Assembly (NCBI RefSeq): GCF_019578655.1
Contig: NC_063260.1
Location: 27,428,888-27,492,887 of the forward strand
DNA: 64,000 nucleotides
Source of the DNA: Ricinus communis
Taxonomy: Eukaryota; Streptophyta; Magnoliopsida; Malpighiales; Euphorbiaceae
Direction: 5' to 3'
Position numbers and translations under genes: made by a program. Position 1 is the stretch's first letter. Each line of letters starts with the position of its first letter. Below, piece after piece: positions 13,286 through 25,893 of the stretch. The notes beneath the pieces were generated by a model. It searched no databases. It had not been told where the DNA came from and was given only the letters and a program-made list of their open reading frames with translations.

Positions 13286-16200
13286 GATCCTTGGTAACTG
13301 TAATGGAGCACTTTTACATTTATAAGATTATTTTTGTAATTTTACCAAAGGAGTTGGGAGGCACTCTTTCTATATTAATTCCAAGAAATTCTCACATTCT
13401 TTTTAACACTTTATCAACCAAGAAAGCAAAGGAAAGAAAAGGGGAAGATAGAAAAGCAAAGCCTTTCAGAATATGAGCTTGGAAATAAAGACATGAGATA
13501 ATTGGTATAGCACTAATTACCAAGAAGGAAAGTGACTTCTTCTTTTTGTTATATACATATTCTTTTATAAGAAAAAGAATAAGGAAACTTTGGTTCAAAT
13601 TAAAATTAGTTAACTTGTTGTTAAGTATTAACAAGCTTTTTTTTTTCTGAAAAGCAAAAAAAGAAAAAAAAAAAAAAGAAGTACCCTTTTGTGAAAAGCA
13701 CAAAAGCTCAACACATGCATGGTGATATGTTCAGTTTCTGCATCAGATAATGCCGAAATTCTAAACCTTTGATGTCATTCTAAGAACATGCACATTATTA
13801 TTATTATTATTATTATTCTTTGTAATGATTAACTTTATCATCTGCACCTTAAAATTTATTTAGTATTTGGATAAAGCTTGGCCTGCCATATTTTAGCTTT
13901 ACAAAAAGAAGATTTCATCTCTCAATTTGTACCCATATTTCAAGGGAGGGAAGCTTCTCTGAAAGTCCCATTACCAACAGTGACACCCTAATTTTCAACA
14001 GGCAAACCTTATTTTTGAACTGCTAATCCTTCTATTCTGGAATTATCGACTTTATTTCCTTTAAAATCAATTATTCTATCTAATGACTAACGATTTTACA
14101 AATTGATATTTTTAAATAGTTAAAAAAGAAATTTCTTTAAGATCAATCTAATTGAAAATACAGTAAAGAAGATTTGAGCTATAAAAAATAAATAAAACTA
14201 TTTCTAGCATCTGTAATCATTAAATATGACGAATATATTATGTAACTTTAATAATTAATTATATTTTATGTCAATTTGAAATTAAATTTAAAAAAGTCTC
14301 AAGTCTTGAAACATGTCGGGCTTATGGGTCTCAAGTTTTTTTGGTCTTCACTTATTTCAATTTTATGATTAATTTGATGTTGCGTCAGTTTTAAATGTTT
14401 AATAATTTAAGATTCTTTCTTATTATCACTCCGAGTACAGTCCGATTGAATTTTCAAATTAAGTCCTACCTTTTATCTTCAAATTAATATCACTTTTCCA
14501 TTCTCTTTCTCATTTAGCCCCAATTTGAAAGAGGAGCGTCCCACAAAAAGCTCAGGCATTGCTTATAATGCAAGTCTATTAGGAAAGCTACAATACCTTT
14601 TTTTTTTTTTTTCTGTCATTACTAATAAAATTAAGACTAGGAAGTAAGTATATATATATATATATATAATTTGATGGTGCTTAATTTTATGATAATTCTA
14701 CATCGGATGTTGAAGTTCAGTAGGATTTTCCTGTAAAATAAGTTGTTGTATGTGAAGGATTGATAATTGAAAGAGAAAGTAAGGACACTGTACGTTTCAT
14801 GCTTTTCAGGCCTTTGTTTGTTTCTTATGAATATATTGACATATTTAGGTTACCAAATGTTTCCACTCTTACTTTGGAGTTTTGGAGCTATGTGATTTTG
14901 TCTTTATGCCATATATTTGAAGACGCCACTCTCTCCTCCTAAGCCTTATGACTATTTGAATTGCTAAACCTTCTTTTCTGATTCGATAACTCTTTCCTTT
15001 TGGGATTTGTTTAATTTGCTTGTTTCTTGGCTACGAAGGAGGAAAATTTCATGAGAAAATCCTCCGTGGCTATGGGTAAAGGATTAAGAAAAAAAGAAAG
15101 AAAGAAATGTAGCAGTTGGAGAGGGACATGAAATTAGCAGAGAAGAAGTAGAAAAAGATGGGAGATTGCATGCAAAACGGCTCAAAATTAAGCCCAAATC
15201 TCTATTAGTTTTGGGCTTAAAGCCTATAATTTCTGAGGAAGAATTTTACATTTTCTTTATGCCAAGTGAAAGATATAAAATCTATAATTTCTAATTTAAA
15301 TATCCTTACAAAAGAAAAAAAAAAAAAAAAAAAGAATGGAAAGATCATAATGTAAAAGTAGAAAAGAAGTGCAGAGGTTAGAATAGAAGACTGCGTAAGA
15401 ATGATTTAACGTACAAAATAAACAAGTGGGAAGGAAGAGAAGGTATGGTCTCCGTCAATCCCCGTTTATTATTAATATTCATAACAAAGCTGCCACTCCA
15501 TCCCCACTATGCATATGCTGACACCTTTGTCAGCGAGGGGTCAATCATAAACCAATAGATTGCTAAATGATTTCCCCTCTGTTCCTTCCTCTCTCTCTCT
15601 CCTCTTCCTATTGGCTCTGTCACTCATTTATATGCCTTTGACCGTCTCTCTTGCATTCACATGTCAACTTCCTTTCTCTCTTTGACACAAACATTTTCCC
15701 ATCTCAAACGTCTCTTAATAATTTGTAAATATATGCTCCTTTGTTTATTATTCTTAGCATCCTTTCCCTCTTAACAATGTAAACAAATCAGACATATGAT
15801 TAAAAAAAACTATATCTTCTTAGTAGTAACTAATCACAAATTACGGGACACATTTTTTATTTATTTGACATCAAACATGACAAATTTAGAAAAATTTCAA
15901 AATAAATCAGCTTACAAAAAGTTTTCAAATCCTTAAAGAAACAAAATTAAGAGATTTGTGAAAATTAAGGTGAGCAGCTGATCAAATGACTTAGTTTCAA
16001 ATTGTCCTAAATGTAGGGGCTAAATCGAACACTTTCTCATATGATCTAATTTCATATTGTTATAAATGATATTAAAGCAAAATCTATGATTCATTAGATG
16101 TGGTTTATGAACAAATCTAGTAGAAGCTGATGGACATATAACAACATGATTCAAAGAAGTATTTTAATAAAGGCATGGAGTGAAGGTCGGAAGGAAACGT

Positions 16201-17923
16201 AAAATGTTTAGACAACAAGTAATTAATGACGGGCTTTTAGAATAACAAGCCTCTAAGATGTAAAGATGTATTGATAAACCGAATTGCATATTAAAATTAA
16301 AAAAAAATAATAAAGCTAATCATATAAGACACTTTTTAAGTTTTTGGATTGTGAATTAAAAATAACTTTAAAGTGAAACATCAAAAAAAAATTTCAAAAT
16401 AAATGACATATTAAAAGAAATCTTAAATCCACTAAAAAGATAAAATCGGAAAACTCATGAGGTATTTCTCATATGATATACTTCTTAATTGTTACACCTC
16501 AAACAGTAAATGCATTAACAAATATAACGATTTCATCAAATGTCTCGTGACACTTGCTACCTGCTATAACTCACAATTGTTGTTTAGGTCTCAGTCTTAC
16601 TTGAGCTCCTAGTCTCAATCACTCTCTCACTACTAATACTTATTTAACTCTTCAAAAGCCTTATTAATTCTTGCATTTATGCTCGAATCACCTATTAATT
16701 CCAGCACCAAGTGCAATAGTTTTAAAAGGTTGCTTACTCACCTTAACTCGAATGTTGGTGAGATTAATTATTATCTATGTATTGTATATAAATATGTACT
16801 CAAAATAGGAAATCATGATCTTGACTAATTCAAATTCCACCCTTAGCATTATTTATTATAATAAATTCTTCGATCAACCTACATTTATAATATGTCACAC
16901 GTATTGAATTATATCTTAGATTTCTAATATATAATATATCGAATTGAATATGATATCTTATAAATATATAATTTTTCTCAACATAACTAACTACATCCCA
17001 CCCCCACCCTGAAAACATAAAGTTATTACTACTATTTAAGCGAAATCTATTTTTATGATGATATATAGTCTAATAATACTTCATTGATCCATTTTGCAAT
17101 GCAAAAACAAGTACATTATCATTAATAATAAGAAAGCATATCAACATAACAGGGAAAACATATAAAACCTAACGAAACTATTAAATAATTCGTACATACA
17201 TTAGTGGGCAACATCGAATGTTATAATGTCACTAAAATATACCCTTATTTACAATTAGATTAAATGTTTACTAAAATAAACCTAACCCTATCATTATTAC
17301 AGAAAAATAATTTTCAATGTACTTCTTTGTATAAAAAAACACTCTAAAGTAATATGTAATGAGAAGCTTTTGGGACCTTAGACATTAAACGAGCAACAAT
17401 CTTTTGACATGCAACAACAGAAATTACACCTTTTACTGTGGATCACACTTGGACTACAACTACTCAATGTAACTCTTTTCAAAACCTCCCTACCTTAAAA
17501 AAAAAAAAAAAAAAAAAAACAAAAAAATGAAAAGTTGTACATTTTAAAAAATTGTCATTCTCTTCAAACAAACAGAGCCCTTATTTTCTTTAGATATATT
17601 GATTTCATAATTATTATTATTATTTCCTTTTTTTTTTATTATTATTTAATAATTCACTTCATCACATTTTTTTAACAGTAGTGTTACTCACGCATCAAAT
17701 GACTATTACTTTATAAGTAACAAAATAAAAAAGTTGGGCGGTCCAGTTGAATTAAAATGAGCTTAGAAGGTCAATTACAAAAATCCAGACTTCAAGGGCC
17801 TAATTATAAATTTATCCTGACAAAAAAATTTAGAAAAGAAAAAAACATATATGAAATATGCCTGTAATGTAGGCTCTTCAGCCTTATCCTCGGTGGATTT
17901 CTCTCCCTGTAAGGAAGACATAT

Positions 17924-20900
17924 ATGGCTACCAGAGTCGCCACTGTCTTCTCCCTCTTCCCAAACCCCATTAAAACCCCACTCCCGCAATCCTCTCTCCT
18001 AAATCTCAATTTTTTAATTTCCAAACCCGTTTTTACTTCCATTTCTAAATTCTGTCTCCCAATTTCCAGCTTCAAATCATACAATGTGAGCGCTTCCAAA
18101 GAATACAATCGTCTCTCCTGCAGCTGCTTCTCCACAGCCACCACCAGCACCAATTATGAGGTATTCTCCTATGTGCATGTTGTATCCTTTAATAGCATTA
18201 AGTAAGGACAAACATATTGTGATGTGTTTCTCAAAGAAGAGCTGTTTTTTCAAGTTTTGCTTACTGGCTTTAAATTACAAGGAAAAGAAGGGTTTTCTTT
18301 ATTTTGTCCCGCAGATTCACCAAGATTTTTTTTTTCTTTTTGCTTCATTTATACTTTGTTTCTTGGACTGCGTTGTTGTTGAATTGTGAAAATGTGATGC
18401 AGTTTTCTGATGGATCTTCAGAGGTGGAATTGAGATTACCACTTGGAAGCCAAGATTATGAGAGTGGCAAAGATATATTTGTGGATGCAGATGGCACCTC
18501 CTTGATTGTCAGAGTAAAACGCTCAGGCTCTTTCACCACTCTTATACAAACTAATTATCTATTTGACAAAATAAAGCCTGCTGAAACAATCTGGTTTGTG
18601 AAGCTGAATGCGCATGAATTCTTTTTTTCTTTTTGTCCCTTTTCAATTATATCTGAAAATCTTTGATGTGGATGTTCTTGTTTCAAACAGGTACATAGAT
18701 GATGATCAACTGGTGATCAACTTGAAGAAGCAGGTTCCAGAATTGAAATGGCCCGACATTGTGGAATCATGGGAATCCTTAACAGCAGGAGCTATGCAGC
18801 TTCTTAAAGGGACATCAATCTACATTGTTGGTGATTCAACTGAAATTAACCAAAAAGTTGCGCGAGAACTTGCAGTGGGTCTTGGGTATTAATCTATCTA
18901 CATTTGGGTTTTGAACAATCAATAATTGCTATTTAATATTTTGACAAGTTGAGTGTTTGTCATCCTGCTCCATATTGGTTTCCATCTTCTTTCATAGTTC
19001 ACAGATTTTTTTGTTAATTATCCATTGTTTTATTTTTTGCTTTATATGTTACTGAATCATAACCTGATTATGTAATTGAATGCGTGACCTAATGTAAATC
19101 TGTAATGGTGGTAGTAGGCTCTCATATATCTGGACTGGTTATGAAATTCTTTGAATTTCAAGTCATCAAGAGTTTGTTTGAATTTCAGGTATACACCCCT
19201 TGACACACAGGAGTTGCTGGAAACATATACAAAGCAAACAATTGACTCGTGTGAGTGTTTTGATATTTACTGTGTGCTAGTTAATAGCCATTAAATTAAA
19301 GCAATGCCATTCTGGCATAAACCATAAGTGCAGACATGGATATGTGCATGTGCAGGCATATGTGCAGTATGTAAATTGCTCCCTACCTTATTGGCTTGTC
19401 GGCTGACTTCTTCTGTGTAGTTAAAGTACTGCCACTATGAAAGAGATCAAAGCCTGTTTATATCTTGCTAAAGTTCCTTTTAATAAATTATTTTTCTGAA
19501 CTAAGCAACAGAATTCCTGATGTTTGAATCCAACCTACTAAAAGCTCTTCACATGTAGGCATCTTGTTTTTTACATTTTATAATGAAAAATAGCACAGCG
19601 TCTGCATTAATTTTCTTAATTTTCCAGTTTCATCTTAATTGCAATTTTCTTGTGGATATTTTCCTTAAGCCAAGTTTCTGCTTTCTGAAGACAAAATGAG
19701 ATGATGCTGTGAATTCCTTATATGATTTATTTATTTATAATAAGATCAAATTGAAATGACTTCTATCAACCATCTTGCAGTGCATTAATGAGTGTAATCA
19801 ATTCCAGGGGTGTTTGCTGAAGGTTCAGATTCTGTAGCTGAGGCAGAGAGTGCTATATTAGAAAGCCTGAGTAGGTATGGTATGTAGATTGATTTGTTTA
19901 GCTTTGTCTCTTGTTGCTTGCTATAACCTTACCCTTTCCTTGGTGGGGTTGGTGCTGCAGTCATGTTCGTGCTGTTATTTCAACATTAGGAAGGAAGAAG
20001 GGAGCTGCTGGAAGGTCTGATAGATGGCGGCATCTTTATGCTGGATTTACCGTCTGGTTGTCACAGACTGAAGCCACAGGTAGCTTTTCTTTGATGTTTA
20101 GTTAGTCGCTCTATCTTAGTTAAGAATTCTTATTGGAGCATGTCACACTAAGACTTATTTAAAGGTGGACATTGTTGGGACTCAACAATAGTCAAAACAG
20201 TCGTGGCATATAATTTGATACATCATATCATATGAAATGTGCTTTACAGAGAAAAGCCACATGCCTCATTCATGCAAAAGGATCTACTTCCACATTGTTT
20301 GTGATTGGCGTTTCCCTATGTTTATATTCCTGGGACATTGTTGGTAAAAAGTGTCAATTCACTAGCCAGTTAGAAGAGAAGCCATCAACTTGGAAGTTGA
20401 GAAAACATTTGATTCATTTGATCATTATCTTCTGCAGAATTTGACATTTAGTTAACAGTAACTGCAAGTGAATCAAATCCATTAATTAACTGATCTATAT
20501 AATTGATGCAAGTGGAAGGTTGGAAGCAAGGACCTGAACCCTGCACTACAAGGAGGTATCCAACCTATTGGCTATAGGCCTATAGCCCATTGGTGGCGGC
20601 AAAACTTAGGTTCAAGGACAAGCAGAGATACAAATTGATCACTTCTAGTATGGTGGTTAGAATCACCATTGGACCACTTAATGTGTTGCTTCACCAACAA
20701 CCAAATGAGCATTTTGATTGCTTGGCTTGTGTCATCCAATTATGCTAGTCCTTGAATTGAGTGTAGTTGTCATTTTATAGCCTAGTTGCAACACATTCTT
20801 AATGTGCTAAATATTGGAAATTAGTGCTTGCTGCTTACAACCCAGATCTAAATATGAAACACACACACACATATATATAGCTAGATTTGGAAACCTTGAA

Positions 20901-22510
20901 TTGTTTTCTGGACGTTAGAAAGAAGAAAAGAAATGTGAGTAGAACTTCAAAACCTTTGCTAGGATCTACTTATCATGAGACTCTTCCAGATGGGGGCTCT
21001 ACACTGTTTGTATTTGGATGTCCAATTTTGAGGTCTACAGCATACTCCATTATGAAAGGGGAAATTTCTCCTACTGTGTAACCTGAGGCGGAATACATTC
21101 ATCAATGAACTTTATTTATACTCTCTGTTTTCCCTTTCTTTGGAGTTGTGATCTTTATCTCAAAAATATAAGTCAAGTATACTCGTAATAAATGAAGGCA
21201 AAAGAGCTACTGCTGTTTGATTTTCAAGTTTCTAATGGCCTAGTTTAAAATTCAAAGGACTGCTATATCTAATTTTATTTGCTAGCAGATGAGGGTTCAG
21301 CAAAGGAGGAGGCCAGAAGGCATGTTCAAGATGGTAGCCTGGCTTACTCCAAAGCTGACGTGGTTGTCAAGGTTCAAGGATGGAATGACGATCATGCTAA
21401 AAGTGTAGCTCAGGCATCCCTGAGTGCCCTCAAACAGTTGATCCTGCCAGACAAGAAACTCCCAGGTATTTAATCCATTTTATCTTTGAAGCTGTACTTG
21501 CTTTTCAGTCCTAGGAACTTTATTGTTCTTATTTTTCTTACACCATATGCCAAAGTATTAAAGGGTGGTGAAGTCGAAGTACATACTCTCAATCGCTGTT
21601 ATTAGCAAAACCAAAGCAGAAAGAAAGCTCAAAACATATTTTAGCCTTGAGAATGTAGGGTCTTATTTGAGAAAAAAAATATATAAATGCAACATAGCAC
21701 TGGTTTTCCTTCTCCTTGCGTCCTTAAGAGACCATATTACTGGTCAACATCATGAGAATAAAAATAAAATGGTGCAAAATATATATAGCGTCTATGATAT
21801 ACATTCTCAATTTCTGTCATTTCTTGATGAATAGTTCCTTTATGGATGCCACTGAAAATTATTAATTTGCAAGTAAATATTCAGTTTGGCAATCCTCCCA
21901 TGAAAAGGTGTTCTCCTATTAGGGAGGGTGGGAAGATATAGAGCTTGTTAACATATACACTTAACTCCTATGATCTCTTTGGTGAAATTTTAATGAGAAG
22001 TAGCATGATCATCAATACTCCTTTTGGTAGCATGAGCTGGTAATTTTGAAGTACGCTGTTGAGCAGGATGTTTACCTCATATGCAGCAGGGAGAAAGAAA
22101 GTCCTTTTGTATTAGACGCCTCCAACTCTTATTCTATTAAAAATCTGAACATATGTCACAGCTTGGCTAACATGGTGAAATAGCCATGTAATCCATGCGT
22201 GTCCGTAGTAGAGATTCTGTCACTTGTTTCCTGGTAATGATCACAGAGTTCATTATAATGCGTTTCTGTTTCCAGTGTTGGGATGAGCTTGCCATAAAGA
22301 AATAGAAGAATGTTAAACTTGAGGATAGACAGGCGCATTATAATAAAAAAATTGAAGCTTTAATGAACTTGTAATTATATTCTTACGACCTCATTTAATC
22401 TGTTTGAAGGTAAGAAGAGCCTTTATATAAGGTTAGGATGCCGGGGTGATTGGCCAAATATCAAACCTCCAGGATGGAATCCATCAGCAGAAGGGGACGC
22501 AACCGCTTAG
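17924..22510 (+). CDS. SKL2: SKL2-type inactive shikimate kinase-like protein, chloroplastic
   Basis: Eight exons join in frame: 17924-18160, 18403-18593, 18691-18885, 19189-19250, 19808-19874, 19961-20079, 21289-21465 and 22410-22510, giving 382 aa (Arabidopsis SKL2 is about 387). Residues 1 to about 65 are rich in Ser and basic, like a plastid transit peptide. Residues about 80-165 form a CS/p23 (HSP20-like) domain (FSDGSSEVELRL, KDIFVDADGTSL, IKPAETIW). Residues about 175-345 are shikimate-kinase-like. At the P-loop position the sequence is IYIVGDSTEINQKVA (186-200), which lacks the glycine-rich GxxGxGK(S/T) form, so kinase activity is unlikely. The protein ends with the conserved GCRGDWPNIKPPGW region. 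Family knowledge says SKL proteins derive from shikimate kinase and lost the enzyme role; the exact SKL2 role is not shown here. Confidence 0.93.
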
Positions 22511-24510
22511 CTGCTACAGATTCTTTCTTATGAACACCGGATGAACAGAAAACCGAACAAAATTACAATGTTTTTAGAAACACTGGATTGTCTTGAATTA
22601 CTTGAAAGTAGTGGTTGGCAATTGGGATCTTTGGAAATGATATGAGTAATTACAATGCCGAGAACCTTTTTCATCAAACGACATCATATTCTTCTATTTT
22701 TTCCTATTTTGGGATCTTTGGAAATGATACGAGTAAATTCTTCTTCAGAGTAACCATAGAAAACCATTTTGTTCTGACTGCTGTCTTCATTTCTCTCCTT
22801 TTTCACTTTTTCATTTTTTCCTTTCTTTCGTTTTTTTTTTTTCCTTTTTATTCTTATTTAACTCTAAAGAAACAAAAGAAAAGTATCATTAACCATAATG
22901 AGATTTCTGAAGAATTCAAAAGGATACTTTATTCATGAAAAAGACCAAAGAGGAAAGATTTACACCGTACAAGACGTCACTATCATTAAATAAAAAATAA
23001 TTAATGGCCGACAAATTACTACAAATTGACAGGTAAACTTGTCTGAAAAAAATATTATACATTAATGATGAACTCAAATAATTTAAATAGTCAATAATAC
23101 TTATCTATTTCCCTTTGGTGATATTATAAAATGCTCAAAGTTTTTTGGAATTAAAATGCATTAAGTTAGCATAATTATAAATTAAATTCTGAAATTTATA
23201 CTTTTTAATAATTTTATTTAATTGTTTTAAAATTTTAGAATAAATATTTATATTTTCAATTTATTGTCAAAAATACTTTTCAATAACAATTTTTAAAATT
23301 TTAAAATAAAAAAAATAATATAGAAAGTCGATTATACTTATTAAAAAAATAACAATTATACATCAGTAGAATAATTTATCCTAAACTTAATAATATACTA
23401 TTAAAAATCACACATATATGCGTTCTATCACATGTTTTACCTTTAAATATAATAAATTTTTATTGATCACTGGTTTCTATGTTAGTAAACAAAATTGACT
23501 TATCATGTTATTTTTTTCATTGTAAGATTTTAAAAATTGTTATCAAATAATATTTTAAAAATAAATTAAAAGCATAAATATTTATTTAATAATTTTAAAA
23601 AAAATTAAAAAAAATTATTAAGAAATATAAATTCATGATTTAATTAGGTCCATTAAATTTTACTAGGTCTTTCTAATGTTATCCTGCCAGCTCATGCCTA
23701 TAGGAGAAAAAAAAAAGGTTTGCTCTTTACGAAATATATAAAGACAAAGAAACAAACATATTAAATAAAAAAAAAACAAACAAACATGGAAAAGAGAAAA
23801 GGAATTGATATTGCATTATTATCAAAAAATGACAAACAATCTCATTAATAAATATTACTTTTTACCCCATCAAATTTCATCTGCACCTATAAATTTGACT
23901 AAGAGAAGACCTACAACAGTAAAGGACAAAGATTATAAATTAATTTCAGTAAGTATGTTTAATATGGCAGACAATTTCAACCATAACAATTAAAACCTAT
24001 CTACTAATAATCTTCTCAAACGTATTTTCTCACAATTACTAATAAAGAAACATTTTTGGTCCTTTAGTCATGCATTAAGCGGTAATAGTGTTATTATTGA
24101 ATCTAAGCCTTTTCTTTGGTAGTGAATATATTATTATCTTATGACAAATGTAAAAAAAGTAATTATTCCTAACCATAATAACTAAAAATAATAATAATAA
24201 TAATAATAAATCAGAAAATCGTCTCAAAATTTAATAATTAATAGTGGGTTTATAATCATCATTTTCGATCAAATTATTAAATATCAACGGTTAAGATTTT
24301 GAAGATTTATATGCATAGTTTTCCCTGCCAGTTCTCCAACTTTCTTCCAACAGAAGTGTTACTTACATACTTAACTTATCCCAATAGAAAGAAAAACATT
24401 GAAAAGATCCACCATAAATATTTGCATTCAAAGCATCAGTATTCTAATATAAAAATTTAATACAAGAAATCTAAAAAAAAAAAAAAGAAATTAACTCACC
24501 CCAGAACTGG
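22511..24510. other. 3' flank of SKL2-type gene and AT-rich spacer
   Basis: The first ~400 bp probably include the SKL2 3' UTR. They hold a short direct repeat: GGGATCTTTGGAAATGATA occurs near 22624 and again near 22711. The block 22970-23650 is extremely AT-rich and unstructured. An (AAT)n run lies at about 24186-24210. No gene is seen. Confidence 0.55.
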
Positions 24511-24514
24511 CTGT

Positions 24515-25390
24515 GTTCTTCATTTTGTTCAAGGGGATCACTGGCTACCAAATCTAATAGCAATTTTCTATGCAAAGACAATCTTGTTGGAGGAGATCTA
24601 AATACTCAGCTCATGAAAACTAAAAGTATACATTTATTTGGAGAGCTTCAAGGGGATCAGTGGCTACCAAATCTAATCTAATATAATTTATAGAAGGAAA
24701 AATGGTTGCTTCCTGCCATGTCGTATTCAGGACTTGGAGACGGTTGAGCATCTCTTGTTCTTCTGTAGTCTTTCAGAGGCTACTTGGTTCTCCTCCAAGT
24801 TTTGGGTATGTTCCAGATCTCATTAAGTTTCCATCTTTTACAAATAGGTGGCATTCTTTGTATGCCCACTTGATCCATACTAGCGCTGTCAAGTATTCGA
24901 GTGATTTCATGTCTCTCTTTCAAAACCAAACCACGAATTTCTTCAGAATCATAATTTCCCTCCTGACAAAGACGGATGGAAACATCGCAGCGGACTTTTT
25001 CTCAAATTCAGTTCTAGTGCTGCATACTCCTATGGCACTTTTCTCAAATTCAATTCTTATGCTGCATACTCCTATGGAAAAGCTGGCAGAAATTAGAGAT
25101 GGAGTTCTTATAGATGAGATTGCTACAAGATTTAATACTACACTAGCAGTGGCTGAGGCCCTTACTTCCCTGCAAGCAGTTAAGCTGGCCAAGCATACGA
25201 ATTCTTTTCCCTCTGTTTTCTAAACAAGATGCAAAATTAATTCTATTGTATATTTCTTTTGCTTTCTGGTTTGTTTGTGGCTGAGATCTCTTCCGTTAAG
25301 AGAACAGGGAATTCTGTTTCCGTCCCTGACTACGTTGCTCGTGCTTCCCTTCAGAATCCTCTATCTATAGCAAGGGCCTGAGCGCCCCCT
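24515..25390 (+). mobile_element. Degenerate LINE remnant with RNase H domain
   Basis: A zf-RVT-like piece, with ETVEHLLFFC and SLSEATWF, is encoded near 24739-24790. It is followed, in the frame of 24702-25223, by an RNase H-like segment (EIRDGVLIDEIATRF, then LAVAEALTSLQAVKLA). This is the usual C-terminal order of plant RNase H-bearing L1 elements. A tail like VPDYVARASLQNPLS follows near 25321-25370. The element is broken by frameshifts and stops. The left part carries the words TTCAAGGGGATCA.TGGCTACC twice, about 119 bp apart. Confidence 0.7.
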
Positions 25391-25893
25391 TCAAATTTGT
25401 AAGGCTGATAATGAAGTTTTAAGTGTTCGATTGTATATATACATACACATATAGACATGCGCGCACGCAGATGTCCTGCAGTATAAATCCATAAAACTTG
25501 ATAAACATAAAAATCATGGACAATTTCCACCATATATTCTCTATGAACAAAAAATTGCTCTATAACCCTCCCATCTTCCTCACCTACAAAAGGAATATAT
25601 ACATTGCACAAGAAATGTGACATTATATAAATAAATAAATGCCAATATTCTCAAGAATGCCTTCTGAAGTTTGAAGCTATGATGCTAGCTACCTTCTTTG
25701 AGATGCCAACTTGCATGCCCAATCATCACAAGTGAAACTAAGTTTTAAGTAGTATGCTAATCCTCAGGTGTCTAAAGTGGAGCTTGGATGATCAGTAATT
25801 CATATGTTGGAAGCCACAGATATTAATGAGCATAGAATTGGTTAGCGCCAACAAAATTATCCATGAAGAAATCCTACCTACCAGCACATGCTA
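25391..25893 (-). other. Probable 3' UTR and flank of the SWIM gene
   Basis: No protein-coding frame is supported. The part nearest 25893 lies directly downstream of the minus-strand SWIM stop codon and is probably 3' UTR. The rest is spacer toward the LINE remnant. Confidence 0.4.

Larger units (their letters stand above)
12780..17923. other. Intergenic region between KAN2 and SKL2-type gene
   Basis: No coding region can be supported. The contents are microsatellites near the KAN2 end, an (ATT)n run at about 13797-13817, poly-A tracts at 15309-15334 and 17498-17518, and AT-rich unique sequence. Two weakly similar blocks at about 15840-16030 and 16330-16480 share TTTCAAAATAAAT and TCTCATATGAT and may be old repeat copies. 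Confidence 0.6.

Noticed and set aside
15840..16480. Pair of direct repeats
   Set aside because: Similarity is limited to short AT-rich words and could be due to composition.
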